A stretch of DNA of 64,000 bases from Astragalus membranaceus. Its lineage: Eukaryota; Streptophyta; Magnoliopsida; Fabales; Fabaceae. The stretch is from contig CM076848.1 in NCBI GenBank assembly GCA_039519185.1, forward strand, positions 26,889,917 through 26,953,916, given 5' to 3'. This document shows positions 1-11,077 of the stretch, piece by piece (within the stretch, counting starts at the first letter, position 1; every line of letters begins with the position of its first letter). The translations under genes were made by a program, and so were the position numbers. The notes beneath the pieces are model-generated. The model saw only the letters and a program-made list of their open reading frames with translations, was not told the DNA's origin and made no database searches.

Positions 1-311
1 TACTGCCTCATGAAATCAATGATTCGAAGAACTAACTCATGTGTCTCTTCATCCACTCCAACAAGTATTGCACCCCACAAGTATTGGGAAATTAGGCTAG
101 GCAGCAACAATATTGCACCCCATTTTTTTATTTGCGGGCCTGCGGGCTACCCATAGCCCGACCGGGCTAGCCCGGCACGGGCTCGGGCTTTTATGGACTG
201 GGCTAAAAAGCCCGGGTATAAAAACGAGCTCATTTTCTTTGGCCCAAACCCTCCCATATTTCGGGCTAGCCCGGCCCGGCCCGGCGGGCCCGACCCATTT
301 TGCCAGCTCTA
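1..311 (-). mobile_element. hAT-like transposon terminus with GGGCCCG-rich tract
   Basis: The stretch 130-311 is rich in GGGCC/GCCCG motifs and ends, read on the minus strand, with TAGAGCTGGCAAAATGGG. This resembles the TAGAGGTGTCAAA-type ends of plant hAT elements followed by a GGGCCGGG subterminal tract. Directly after position 311 the sequence becomes homologous to a Tekay-type LTR (compare 18232 onward), so the hAT-like piece appears inserted in that LTR. The other end lies outside the window, so neither TIR pairing nor an 8-bp target duplication can be checked. Nothing recognisable is coded in 1-130. Confidence 0.35.
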
Positions 312-312
312 C

Positions 313-2283
313 ATGACTCCATGAATCGCACCGGCTAACCGTGCTCCTTCGCCTTTGCTTTTCCCTGCTTCTCTGTAAAAACCACAACATATAAAGGGTG
401 AGATAAACATTATCTCAGTGAGTCCTATCGAGACCCCTTACTAACTCTAGCGGTTCATTATTCTTAACTTGTGAACTCATGGCCCTAATAAGCAACCATG
501 TGGACATGTATTTTACCTATTGTAATTTGTAGCCCTAATAAGCGACTACGCATTACATTTCTTTTACTTTCATCATTATAGCATAACACCTCAAGCCTAC
601 CTATTCTAAGGCACTTCTTCGGCTTTCGGTGAACCCATCCCGCTATCACCAGTGGGCAAAACATGTGAGCCTAGGATTTGGGGCTCATGACTTCCCCTCC
701 CCTAGTATGCTAATCCTCTAAGGGTCGTCACCCTTGACCTCAATTTATATAATTTATATAAATGCACCTGCATTGGGCCGTCTCTTAATTTCATTCATGT
801 ACCATCTACCCTTCCTCAAGGGAAGGTATCTTGTCTTGAATTAAACATTACTTGTCTTGACTTGTATAAATTAACATGTGTACACTCACGTTTTACTAAT
901 GTACGGTTTTTCCTTAACAGTATTGACTACCAAAACAGAACATTATACATATTTGATTACATATATGATTAGCCCTGTTAATAAGGTTTCCAACGCACCA
1001 AAGAACACCTCAAAAGTTATCGCGAAAATAAAATCAATAGGGTTTGCTGAAAAATTACACTGCGTCGCGACGCAGACAGGATCCGTCGCGACGCGAAAAG
1101 AAACAGATTGTTTTCCGTTGTAAAAATTTTGAAGCATCGCGACGCGACGGGAACGGGTCGCGACGCGATGGATGACTGATGTGCAGAAAACCAGTTTTCA
1201 CAATTTCGATTTTGTTCTGTTTCGCTTTCGATCCGGCGCCGAGACATTTTATAACTTCCGTTACATCAAAACAGATATAACCAACAACCAATCCAGTCCA
1301 GAACAACCAAACAAACATATCATCATATTATCAATCAACAATTCAATCAATTCAAACAATAGTTCAATCAATAATATCGATTGTAAAATAACGGTTTTTC
1401 GATAAAACGGTTTTTACGCTATTTTCACAACACAAACTTCAGTATTTATTGGTTCAGAAAAATATCATGACTCATTTTCAAAACAATCCCTAAGCGAGCT
1501 ATAGAACTCACCGATTGCAATGAAAATCGCAAAATGGCGAGACTCCGAGAACTCAACCGCTCCAAAAACCACGAACTCTCCCGAACCGCTCCTTTAACGA
1601 ACTCGTCTAGGACTCGATTCTGACTTCGGAACAGTAACCAAATTCAAATCTCAGAAACTCAATCACTTTTCCTTGCTACTGAAACACCCTCCTATCTACG
1701 GAATCGATATCTCTCGAACTTTGACGACTCGGACGAAATTCGACGAACCGACGTTCTAGCTCCGATTCTGTTTTCACAGCATCAATGAGCAGATTTGCAA
1801 CCAATGTATCTAGGTCAATTATTAACTAAAACCCCTCAAACCAGTGCCCATTGTGTAGACAATTTTGTCTAGTTTCATATGGTACAGACTTCAAACCGAT
1901 TCGACAATTCTTCAGGGAGTTGTAACAGAAACAAGTGGACTGGGTCAAAACTGTCTCTAATCCAAAACTGAAACTTGTAATTCATTTTTCTCCCACCATA
2001 CTCAATGAAATCCGTTCATTCTTGTGCCTAATTCGAAGAATTTCGTGTCTAGTTTCTGAATCATCAAGAATCACGTTCATCTGAGTCGTGTACAGAGAGA
2101 TACAGGGCAAACATCGAAGATGGTTCGGACGGGTTTCTCCCAGATTTTCTATGGGACTTGCAACTTCAACCTCAACTTCGACTTCCATCTCCAACAACTA
2201 CCCAAACACTCGAAACAGAACTACCATACCCATATCTTCTGGATAATTCGAGATGTGGTTAGTAATGTAGACTAGTGTTGCTT

Positions 2284-2358
<75 letters not shown>

Positions 2359-2890
2359 CTTGGAACTTTACTTTTGGTGCTTGGACAACAACATGCAAAG
2401 CAAAATCTCAAGTTTTATCAAGGTGGAGCCTCAACCTTCAACAATGGTGGAAGCCGGCAGAAGAGGAATGAGAGGCTGAAAGTGGCATCAATAGGAAGAG
2501 GATAAGAAATGAATAACAATGATGGTCTCCAACTGAACATGCATCAAGAATCAGAATTTTCCTCTCCACCCCTCACGCCCTCAAACCCTCTCCTTTTTTC
2601 TGAAACTTGAAATGTTTTGATTCTGAAGTGTGGGGGTTTTGGGGTCAGCTGGGGTGTTTTGATGATGCAAAATTACTGTATCACCCTTAGTACTCTATTT
2701 GCACCCCATTGACTCTAAAATACCACCCATTGAGACTTACTTACTCACCATTCAATTATATTTCTACTCATTTGACCACTAATCTCTCTCATGATTATAA
2801 TTAGACAACACATAATAAATCAATTATGCCAAAGATACTCTATTTAGCTAATTAATTAATTATGGCCTCTTGCTAATTTAAATAAATTAT
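313..2890. mobile_element. Truncated Tekay-type (Ty3/gypsy) LTR, third copy
   Basis: Blocks such as CTCTGTAAAAACCACAA (about 372), TCTCAGTGAGTCCTATCGAG (about 414) and the repeated 'gccctaataagc' units match in order the complete LTR at 17924-20403. Near the right edge, CTTGCTAATTTAAATAAATT (about 2870) matches the sequence about 40 bp before that LTR's end, but the terminal GGGGATGTTACA is missing, so the right end is cut. The left end is interrupted by the hAT-like piece. No coding sequence belongs to it in this window. A GC-rich CGCGACGCG zone sits at 1060-1170. Confidence 0.7.
2287..2355. repeat. (AT)n microsatellite
   Basis: About 69 bp of uninterrupted AT dinucleotides inside the truncated LTR. 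It is absent from the related LTR at 17924-20403, so it is a local expansion. Confidence 0.97.
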
Positions 2891-2946
2891 AAGTTTAAAC
2901 TTCATTGACTGCATTTAATTTAGCCTGTCGAAAATGCAGGCTAACA

Positions 2947-3007
2947 CCTACTAAAAGATAAATCTGATTTTGGGAAAAAACCAAAATCGGATTTATTTTT
3001 TAGTAGG
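2947..3007. repeat. Near-perfect 27-bp inverted repeat (hairpin)
   Basis: Arm 2947-2973 and arm 2981-3007 are reverse complements at 25 of 27 positions with a 7-nt loop (gaaaaaa). The hairpin lies at the point where homology to the Tekay LTR stops. Confidence 0.85.
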
Positions 3008-3099
3008 TAAATCCGAGCGAATTTTTTAAGTGATGGGTATTTTCGAGTTTCACTTTTATGTGGGGGTATATGGTGATATGATGGGGGTACAAAAAAATC

Positions 3100-3196
3100 C
3101 GAAAAAAACCCCATTAATAGGGGGCTTCAATTTTATGGGTCTTGATTGGGGCCAATGGGGCTGGGCTTGGGGCTTGGGGCCAAATTGACACCTCTA
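3100..3196 (-). mobile_element. hAT-like MITE end
   Basis: The minus strand reads TAGAGGTGTCAATTTGGCCC followed by repeated CCCAAGCCCC units. This is the TAGAGGTGTCAA-type terminus seen in plant hAT MITEs. Only one end is recognisable. The remainder of 3008-3470 shows no gene. Confidence 0.4.
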
Positions 3197-3544
3197 CTTC
3201 AATGTGCCTCCAATCCAGCGAAGAGATTAATCACTGCATTCGACGGTGGATACCTTGGTCTCGACCGAAAAATAGTAATTAAAAAGAAAATAGTTAGAAA
3301 AAAAAATCTAAGAATGGCTGTTAGAAAGAGACGGCACAGCCATGAGGGCTGTATGTCCCAAAAGCTGTGCCAACATCAACCTATGTTCCTTATTTTATTC
3401 GTGCCTCTCAATGACACATGATGTCTTGAGAGATTTTTTGGAGTGCCAACCACCTTTTCTCATTAGAAATAAAAAGGCATAATTACACTTTTAATCTCTC
3501 TCTTATAATTTACTCATGATTTCAATCTCCAAACTTTTTTTCTA

Positions 3545-3788
3545 CAATTCTAGTCTTTTTGGTTTCTCAATTTCTAAAATCATTGTCCCACCCCAATTTT
3601 GTCAAATATTTTGCTGACTTGTCACTCACTAATCCTACATAAAATGACACGTTCTAACCCCTAAATCATTTACCATTCCCTTGTCATTCATTCCAGGTAG
3701 GATTAGTGAGTAACAAGTCAGTAAAATATTTGACCAAATTAGGGAGGGGCACTGATTTTAAAAATTGGAAAAATAGAAGAATTAAATT
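3545..3788. mobile_element. Foldback MITE
   Basis: The left arm (about 3545-3640, containing TTGCTGACTTGTCACTCACT) is the imperfect reverse complement of the right arm (about 3697-3788, containing AGTGAGTAACAAGTCAGTAA). About 56 bp separates the arms. There is no coding capacity, and target duplications were not resolved. Confidence 0.65.
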
Positions 3789-3801
3789 CGTGTTTTGACT
3801 T

Positions 3802-4856
3802 CCGGAAATACCCCGTTTTGAGGTGTTTCCGGAAATCCAAAAAATTTTCCTTCCGCATTTACCTGTATTTCCGAAAATTTTGTTTTTTTTTTTAAATTTC
3901 ATTTTTAAATTTGTTTTTTTTTTTTGCTTTTTAGTGGCAAGACGTGCAGGACAATTAGAGCGAGGCGAGTCTTCCGGAGCAGCACTAGGAGATGCAGATC
4001 AGACTCCTCCTGCTCCTAGCACCAGGACGAGGATTCGGCTGGTCACGCTTCTGAGCGTCAGAGGCGTGTCCGTGAGCACGAGCAGCAGGAGGCTGAGCCT
4101 GCTCAGCAGTATCATGAGCCTGAGCCTGCTCAGCAAGTTTTGTTGCACCGTTTTCATGTCCACGTGGTCTCCAGGCTACAGTTGGGACAGGTAATACTTT
4201 TAATAATTAATTTATTTTTTAACTAATAATTAATTACTTTTATTTAATATGTTTTTATTTATATTTTTTATTTTTATACAGGACCATGGGAAGGTTAAGG
4301 TGGTATCCCATGGTTTGAAGGTATCGTGGTTTCGACCTCAGCAGCACCACCCACATATACACAGATGGCTAGAGCAGGCCCGTCTGTTGGAGCTTGACAT
4401 CACACCTCTCAACAACATCAACCACGAGCTGATATCGTCTTATGTGGAGAAGTGGCATTCTGAGACCAGCTCATTCCACATGTCGTTCGGGGAGATGACG
4501 GTGACGTTGGACGACGTGTCCGCGTTGCTCCACTTGCCGCTTACCGGCACATTTTTGGATCATGGGCTGTATTTTACTGAGGCTGATGCCATTGCAGCTG
4601 GAGTGCAGTTGTTGGGTATAGACCACGACTCTTGCTGGCAAGAGTGTCCGTATTTTTTATGGTATTTGTACTGTACTCGTATATTTTTTTATGGTATTTC
4701 GTATATTATCGTAGTTTAGCGAATATCGTTATTTATCGTAATAATTTTAATTTTTTAATAAAAAAAAGGTTTTTGAAAAAAGTACCGGAAATACAGGCAT
4801 TTCCGGAAAGCATTTTTTTAAACTTTCCGGAAACACCTCAAAACAGAGTATTTCCG
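3802..4856. mobile_element. MULE-like element with inverted CCGGAAATAC ends
   Basis: Left repeat 3802-3835 and right repeat 4824-4856 are inverted copies (CCGGAAATAC ... TTTTGAGGTGTTTCCGGAAA), and weaker inverted similarity continues inward to about 3890 and 4770. They bracket a plant-mobile-domain gene fragment. Such fragments are known to travel with Mutator-like elements; classing this one as a MULE is my inference. No clean 9-bp target duplication was found. Confidence 0.5.
3934..4719 (+). pseudogene. Plant mobile domain (aminotransferase-like, PMD) gene fragment
   Basis: The segment 4282-4670 encodes an N-terminal part of the plant mobile domain found in MAIN/MAIL-type proteins. The diagnostic block is FHMSFGEMTVTLDDVSALLH, followed by LPLTGT and a tryptophan-rich C-end. 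The upstream exon-like stretch 3934-4190 encodes a charged, Q/E-rich leader. Its first part (ARRAGQLERGESSGAALGD) and second part (GHASERQRRVREHEQQEAEP) lie in different frames with a TAG just upstream of the second, so it is frameshifted. An intron with an AG acceptor around 4281 may join the two parts. The fragment stops after about 150 residues of a domain that is normally much longer. Inverted repeats flank it, which suggests a transposon-carried copy rather than a resident gene. Confidence 0.6.
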
Positions 4857-5677
4857 AAAAGCATTTTTTTAAACTTTACGAAAATTTAAAAAAAATGTTT
4901 TTTTTATTAAAAATTCGGGGTATTTTAAGGATTTACAATAAAATTGGGGTATAGGATAGAAGAAGGGGTATGAAATATAAAACCCACCACCTTATGACTA
5001 CAATCGAGAAGTCTTGTCCCCAATAAAATTGCATGTTATAATGTTTATTTTTCTGGGTATGTGTGATTGAGTGAAGGGTGTTTGAATAGAGTACTTTTTG
5101 TGGGAATGTAATTTTTGAAAAAATTTTGAAACATTTAGTATAAATTTTATGATAAAATATTTTAATTCTCCTTCGAACCTACATCTACACTATATCTACA
5201 TCTACACTATCTACACTATATTTATACAACTTAACCACTAATGAAAATACATATAGAGTCATTTGGAAATATTGACACATGTCTTATTTGAAGATATTTT
5301 GGTAATTCTACTCAAACTTTTCACTTTGACCAAAATACTTAATATAACATTCTCTCCTTTTTTCGTTTTACTTTTCTTACATTCTATTTCTTCTTACAAT
5401 ATCTTTCCTAATTTTCACTTTTCTCTTACACTCTCTTTCTTCTTTTTTTCTTTTTACTTTACTTTTACTTTTCCATAAACAATTCTTCTATTTCTCTTAT
5501 CACTTCACTTTAGCTTTTTTAACTAAATTTCTAAATTTATACAAACACCATTCTATTAAAATTACCTATAAAAATGTAAATGAGTCACAGTAAAAAACAA
5601 CAAAAAAAGCTATCACTTTTTTGGAAAAAGTTATCACCTTAAAATTTTAATTTTTCTCTCCGAAATCTGTTTACACT
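4857..5677. other. AT-rich intergenic DNA, no gene seen
   Basis: Low-complexity AT-rich sequence with a pyrimidine-rich stretch (about 5340-5520). No conserved reading frame or RNA gene was recognised. Confidence 0.6.
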
Positions 5678-6158
5678 CTTATTGATAATCTACTATCTAT
5701 CTTTTACTATCTATTATAATCAATTAATAAACTAAAATAATCAATTGAAACTACGAGATAACTGCAATGATATATAAAAAAAACACAGGATATTTGCACT
5801 GATATATAAAAAACACAGGATTAATATTTTTCATTGATAACTAGAATTTTTGAAGACTACTATAAACCTACTATCTAAAAAACAATAAGATTTAATGACT
5901 ATTTAAACTACTGATTAATATCTAAAACAAATATTTCTTATTGATAATCTACTATCTCTCTTTTACTATCTGCTATAATCTACTAATCAACTAAAATAAT
6001 CAATTGAAACTACGAGATAACTACACTGATAAATAAAAAACACAGGATAACTACACTGATATATAAAAAACACGAGATTAATATTTGTCATTGATAATTA
6101 AATTTTTTGAAGATTACTACTACAAACCTACTATCTAAAAAACAAGAAGACTTAATGA
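5678..6158. repeat. Direct repeat, two copies offset by 259 bp
   Basis: Copy A (5678-5899) and copy B (5937-6158) share most of their sequence, beginning CTTATTGATAATCTACTATC and ending near a run of A and 'ttaatga'. Each also holds an internal short repeat with 'actgatatataaaaaacacagga'-type units. Copy B abuts the broken end of the Tekay element at about 6165. Confidence 0.8.
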
Positions 6159-6613
6159 TGATGGCGCTCCCAGTTTAACACAGCTTCCACTTTACTGGGA
6201 TCTACAGCAACTCCCGATTGGGAAATCACATGTCCCAAAAAATTTACCTCAGGAATCCAGAAATCACACTTCGAAGGTTTTGCGTACAACTTCTTTTCTC
6301 GGAGTACATTCAGAACAATGCGAAGATGCTGAACATGCTCCTCAATGGTCTTTGAGTACACCAAGATATCCTCGATAAAGACAACTACAATATGATCCAG
6401 GTACGTATGGAAGATTCGGTTCATGTAATCCAAGAATACCATTGGAGCATTAGGTAGACCGAAAGGCATCACTACAAACTCGTAATGCCCATACCTAGTA
6501 CGGAAAGCTGTCTTCGGAATATCTAAGGCCCTAACCTTTATCTGATGATAAACCGACCTTAGATCAATTTTTTGAAAACACTGCAGCACCTCGAAGTTGA
6601 TCAAGTAAATCAT
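6152..6613 (-). pseudogene. Ty3/gypsy reverse transcriptase fragment (palm domain)
   Basis: Encodes the central RT segment: [33 protein letters not shown], and the catalytic box [14 protein letters not shown]. In active Ty3/gypsy RTs the box is (Y/F)xDD, and here the first aspartate is replaced by glutamate. The frame then continues through [16 protein letters not shown] and leaves recognisable homology at about 6165, next to the direct repeat. It overlaps the preceding pol fragment in a different frame, so a frameshift lies near 6570-6600. Confidence 0.85.
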
Positions 6614-7427
6614 CGATCCTTGGAAATGGATATTTATTTTTGATCGTCACTTTATTGAGTTGTCGATAATCAACGCACAGTCTCATGCTACCATCTTTCT
6701 TTTTGACTAGTAACACTGGAGCACCCCATGGAGAAGCGCTCGGTCGAATGAACTTCTTTGATATCAACTCTTCAAGTTGGGATTTCAATTCCTTTAATTC
6801 TAAAGGAGACATTCGATAAGGAGCAATAGATATTGATCCTGTGCCAGGAACCAATTCTATAGAAAATTCTACCTCTCTATCTGGAGGTACAGAAGAAACT
6901 TCATCCGGAAAAACGTCCAGAAATTCATTCACAACTTGAACAGATGGCAAATCTAAACCAGTTTCAGTGGATGCAGATAACATAATAACATAAGCTTCCG
7001 CACATTGGAATAAAGATTGACTTGTTGAGGTGAAAGAGATAACTACTTCAACAGACTCAGAAGCGAAGCTGATAGCTTGATTGGCACAGTCGATTGTAAC
7101 ATGATTTTCAGTCATCCAATTCATACCCAAGACGATGTCCATACTTCTCATAGGCAAACAAATAAATTCTACAAGGAAATTTCTGCCTCCTATGACAAGT
7201 AGACAATTTTGACACAAAGATTGAGTCTGGACACGACCCTTAGCAGCAGTAAAAATAGTTATTGGCTCGGATAGCGGAGATAACGCTAGTCCCAACCGAC
7301 CCACACATGATTGAGTTACAAAACAATGGGTTGCACTCGTATCATATAATATACTGACAGAGTTATTGAAAAGTGATCTCATACCCCTCAGTAAATTGTC
7401 TACAGGTGTGACTGTCTGGGCATCCAA
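6564..7427 (-). pseudogene. Ty3/gypsy protease and N-terminal reverse transcriptase fragment
   Basis: The first about 110 residues are an aspartic protease of the retropepsin fold. The active site reads [10 protein letters not shown], where functional copies have D-S/T-G, so the glycine is lost. The RT entry region follows: [20 protein letters not shown], then [20 protein letters not shown], then [20 protein letters not shown]. The frame breaks after the LRGAAVFSK motif and continues as the overlapping fragment at 6152-6613. Confidence 0.85.
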
Positions 7428-7439
7428 AGTGTTGATTCA

Positions 7440-7903
7440 CCCGCGTGTTGGAGCAGCTTGAGCTTCTTTGAAACTCTTCCTTGCTGGGCACTCTTTACCA
7501 TAGTGACCCTCTACATTACTATAATAGCACCAATTAGATCTTTGCTTACAATCACCACTGTGATGCTTTCCACAGTTAGAACATCTCTGACCTTTGAAGA
7601 ATCGAAGAATTGCACCTGCTTTTCCTTTGATGAAATTATCTTAGGTTTTTGCATTCGGAGTTGATAATTCAACCACCTTCTTTCCTTTCCAGCACTCTCT
7701 TTGAGATCATCCTCAGCGACATAGGCTGGTTGCACTAAGGCAGCATAATTGGTGAGAGTATAAGAACTGAGACCCTGAGTCATATAAGCACGAAGGCCCA
7801 TCTTATACATCTGCATCTTCCATTCCTCATTCGGAGCATATTTTACCACTTGGTAAAACTGAGACAACTTCTCAAACTTAGCGGTGTATTCTTCCACTGT
7901 CAT
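7440..7903 (-). pseudogene. Tekay gag fragment with two CCHC-like zinc knuckles
   Basis: Encodes the second half of gag, starting MTVEEYTAKFEKLSQFYQ. Past about 7600 the open frame is no longer the gag frame; a shifted frame (about 7600-7490) carries RCSNCGKHHSGDC and then CYYSNVEGHYGKEC, two zinc knuckles typical of Tekay gag. Only about 200 bp separate this fragment from the primer-binding site, so the N-terminal half of gag is deleted. Confidence 0.75.
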
Positions 7904-8111
7904 GTCACCTTACCTGAGGATGCACCGGTTGGAGATTCCGGTCTTGGTTGAGGATTGCGTCTTGATCATCCCGCCATAATTTTGCTTATGATGCACTAAG
8001 TATTGAGTTGATCAGGCTCAATGTCTCTAAGCATCATGAGTATAATTACAACAAGGACTAACAAGGAATCGACTCAACCCTAAACTAAACTAAGTCCGAC
8101 TAGGTCAAACC

Positions 8112-8123
8112 GCTCTGATACCA
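8112..8123 (-). promoter_or_regulatory. Primer-binding site (initiator tRNA-Met)
   Basis: The minus strand reads TGGTATCAGAGC, complementary to the 3' end of plant initiator tRNA-Met, two bases inside the LTR end at 8126. It fixes both the orientation and the 5' LTR boundary of the element. Confidence 0.93.
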
Positions 8124-8125
8124 AC

Positions 8126-10594
8126 TGTAACACCCCGGTATTTCTAACAAGTAGAATTACCTAAGTGTACCAACTGTAACACATCAAAGATATAAATTTC
8201 TGTTTAGATACTGAACACCACTATAAATTTTTGCTGAATAACACCAAAATAGTCTTAATCATAAATAAGACCACAACGGTTCCCTGACCATCAACCATCA
8301 GCAAGATTTAGTGATCAATACTATACAAGAAAGAGCGGAAATAACTACATAAGGATTACATCTGATACAAACATAATGTTATGATACAAAGATAACAAGG
8401 GAAAACATAATCTTAAGCATAAAAGCTAAGTCTTCAGTAACCATCCGAGTACAACCTACTCGTGCCTCTTGGATCTCCTCTTTCCCTGTTTCTCTGTAAA
8501 ACAACAACATATAAACAATGAGATACAATCTCAGTGAGTTCTACCGAGACCCCTAACAACGCTCTCGGTTCAATTGTGAATCCTATTTAACTTAACACGC
8601 CACCGACTGCAATCTTGTGCTAAATCCCGGTGAACCGTATTATAGGACTCTCTTTCATTCGTGGTTTAATTTATAAACACGTGCATTTTATTTCAACACG
8701 ACACCAACTGCAATCCAGTGCTAAATCCTGGTGAACCGTGTTATAACTCAGTACGACACCGACTGCAATCCAGTGCTCAATCCCGGTGTATCGTACAACA
8801 AATTTTGTAACATAACACCGACTGCAATCCTGTGCTAAATCCCGGTGAACCCCCTTACCAATAGTACTTTCCCTAATGGTATACAGGCCTAGGTTTAAGG
8901 ATCATGACTTCCCCGCCTAGTATGTTAATCTCGTGGGCCGTCACTCACACTCGATATAATTTATATATCCACCCGCATTGGGCCGGCTCCTATCTCGATA
9001 TAATTTATATATCCACCCGCATTGGGTCGCCTGTTTATATTCGATATAATTTATATATCGTGAATCATAGACCGGTTTAGATGAATAAGTAATAAACATC
9101 CTGCGTCAATTATACAATACCCATTAGGACTTATAGTCCGTTTCCTTTTTGACAAAACATGTCCTCACACGTGCTCTAAGTTCGGCTTTTCGAAACGTTT
9201 ATAACCTTAAAACATTTTTCATAAACCTCTTAAAACATAGCCAAAACCATTGGAAAAGGGTTAGGAAAGGATTAGGAGAGGATTGGAATCGAACGGTAAC
9301 CTTTCGGACAAGTTTGTAAATTTTGACAGAACACTGCGCACGGTTCGTGCGCCCATACGCACGGGTCGTGCGCCCTTAAAATTCATTTTTGAAGACGGAG
9401 ACAGAACGAGGCGCACGGTCCGTACGTTTGGGGCGCACGGTCCGTACGCTTGGGGCGCACGGTCCGTACGCTTGGGGCGCACGGTCCGTACGCTTGGGGC
9501 GCACGGTCCGTACGCTTGGGGCGCCCAGGTCGTGCGTCTCTGACAACACTTTGGTTTGTCCCGTTTTTGCATTTTTCATCGTTCCGATCAATTCCGATAC
9601 CTGTTCCAGTCCAGTCCCAACATAAAAACAGTCCAAAAACATATTCAAACAACAATGAACATCATCAATTCATCAATCGAAACATAAACCTCAAAAATCA
9701 TCGTTTATGCCAAAATACATATAGTTTCAAAATAACGGTTTTCCAAATCCAAGTTCGACACATCAAACTCATCAATCAAAACCTAAACGTGAGTAAAACT
9801 CACCAATTGTGATGAAAATCACAAATAACCGAGATCACCAAAACTGAATTCTCCACATAACCACACGAATGATCCCTGCATCAACTTCGACGCTCCGACG
9901 ACACTCAAATCCGCTCCCATAGCTGTCCACTCAACCACGAGACATCTTTGAAGCACTATTCATCATCTTCAAGCTCCAATCACTATTCATCCATAAAACC
10001 CAAAATTCGGCCTAACAATCACCCACTCGCTCCCGACTCCGAATCAACTTCAATCCGTGTTCAATCTTCCGTGGTTTCGCTCCTAATCACTTTTGAATCA
10101 TCAAAATCATCATAAATTCGAAAACACTATTCATCATCTCCCTAAACTCTCAAATTTCGAAATCCTAAAATAAGGGTAAAAAGGAGAGGTGAGCTTACCT
10201 AGCTCATGGAACGCAAGCATGGTGGTGATTTGCAAAAACTAGGGTTATTGGTGGAGGATCCTTCTTCTTCCTCTTATCCCCTTTCTCTTTTCCTTTTTCT
10301 TTTCTTCCTTTCTTTCTCCTGCTTCTTTCCTTCGCTTCCCATCTTTCTTTTCTTTCTTTATTTGATTCTCTTTTCTCTTTTCTTATATATATACATATAT
10401 TATTAAATAATATGTTTGGGTGAAAACCCTTAAATGCCCTCACCCTTTCCTCTAATTTCTAATGGATCCTATTTACTCAACAATTCTTTTTCAATTCCAA
10501 CTAATTTTCTCAAAACCTCAATTATCAATTAATTATAAATAATTAATTCACTCGACTTCAAAATAATTTCGATAATTAATTTGGGGATGTTACA
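8126..10594 (-). repeat. 5' LTR of the Tekay-type element (2469 bp)
   Basis: The left edge TGTAACACCCCGG at 8126 and the right edge GGGGATGTTACA ending at 10594 form the inverted TG..CA termini. Internal repeats include four copies of a 'ccgactgcaatcc.gtgctaaatcccggtg' unit (about 8600-8850), three copies of a 'cgatataatttatatat' unit (8950-9060) and five 22-bp GC-rich units (9414-9520). A CT-rich tract lies at 10255-10370. The five bases outside the right edge are TTAAG; the partner duplication is lost with the 3' end. Confidence 0.9.
9414..9524. repeat. 22-bp palindromic minisatellite in the LTR (5 copies)
   Basis: Five tandem copies of GCGCACGGTCCGTACGCTTG plus GG. They are preceded at about 9333-9375 by two related palindromes (GCGCACGGTTCGTGCGC type). 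The unit is nearly self-complementary. Confidence 0.92.
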
Positions 10595-11077
10595 TTAAGC
10601 TTTTAATCTAGACAATCCTTTTTGCTTATGTCATTTTGGTTGTTTAAATTATTTTGCTTCCCAAATGAGCATGTTATTTGTTTTGCTGTTAAGAAACACT
10701 CTAATGCTCGCAACTTTGATGACAAGAACCATTATTATACAAATATATGCTTATATTTTGTTGTACATTCTGATTTAAACACTATCTCAATAACTTCTAT
10801 CATCATTCTAAATTTATCCTTACAACAACAAAACTATTACAATCTTTATATTTTAAAACTAATTTTAGATGAATGCCATTTAAAATTTTGATTTATACAA
10901 TATCAATAAAATATTTATCCCCATTATAAATCTGTCACTACCTCAACAAAGTTGCTAAATTTTTTATATTTTACAACTAATATTAGATGAATGTCATTTA
11001 AATTTTTTATTTTTGTTTGAGTATAATCATGCCACATAACGCGATCAGCCCGTGCGGATGCACGGGTCATGTACTAG
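10595..11077 (+). mobile_element. Helitron-like 3' end (+ strand)
   Basis: A short stem (CCCGTGC 11049-11055 / GCACGGG 11060-11066, loop GGAT) is followed 7 nt later by CTAG at 11074-11077 and then T. This hairpin plus CTRR followed by T is the expected 3' end of a Helitron inserted between A and T. The 5' end (A then TC) was not located, so 10595 is only an upper bound set by the LTR edge. The AT-rich body codes for nothing recognisable. Confidence 0.55.

Larger units (their letters stand above)
6165..10594 (-). mobile_element. Tekay-type chromovirus, 3'-truncated (5' LTR + gag + partial pol)
   Basis: Minus-strand Ty3/gypsy element. In element sense it runs from a complete 5' LTR (10594 to 8126), through an initiator-tRNA-Met primer-binding site (8112-8123), a decayed gag, and protease and reverse transcriptase fragments, and stops abruptly inside RT near 6165. 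RNase H, integrase, chromodomain and 3' LTR are missing. LTR ends of the TGTAACATCCCC...GGTGTTACA type are typical of the Tekay/Del chromovirus lineage. Gag is internally deleted, the protease triad reads DTSAT and the RT box reads FIEDI, so the copy is dead. Confidence 0.85.

Noticed and set aside
3480..4980. A functional MAIN/MAIL-type gene
   Set aside because: The domain is cut after about 150 residues and the leader is frameshifted with a stop.
9261..9812. Several open frames across the 22-bp minisatellite
   Set aside because: They lie wholly in an LTR and reflect the GC-rich repeat, not a gene.
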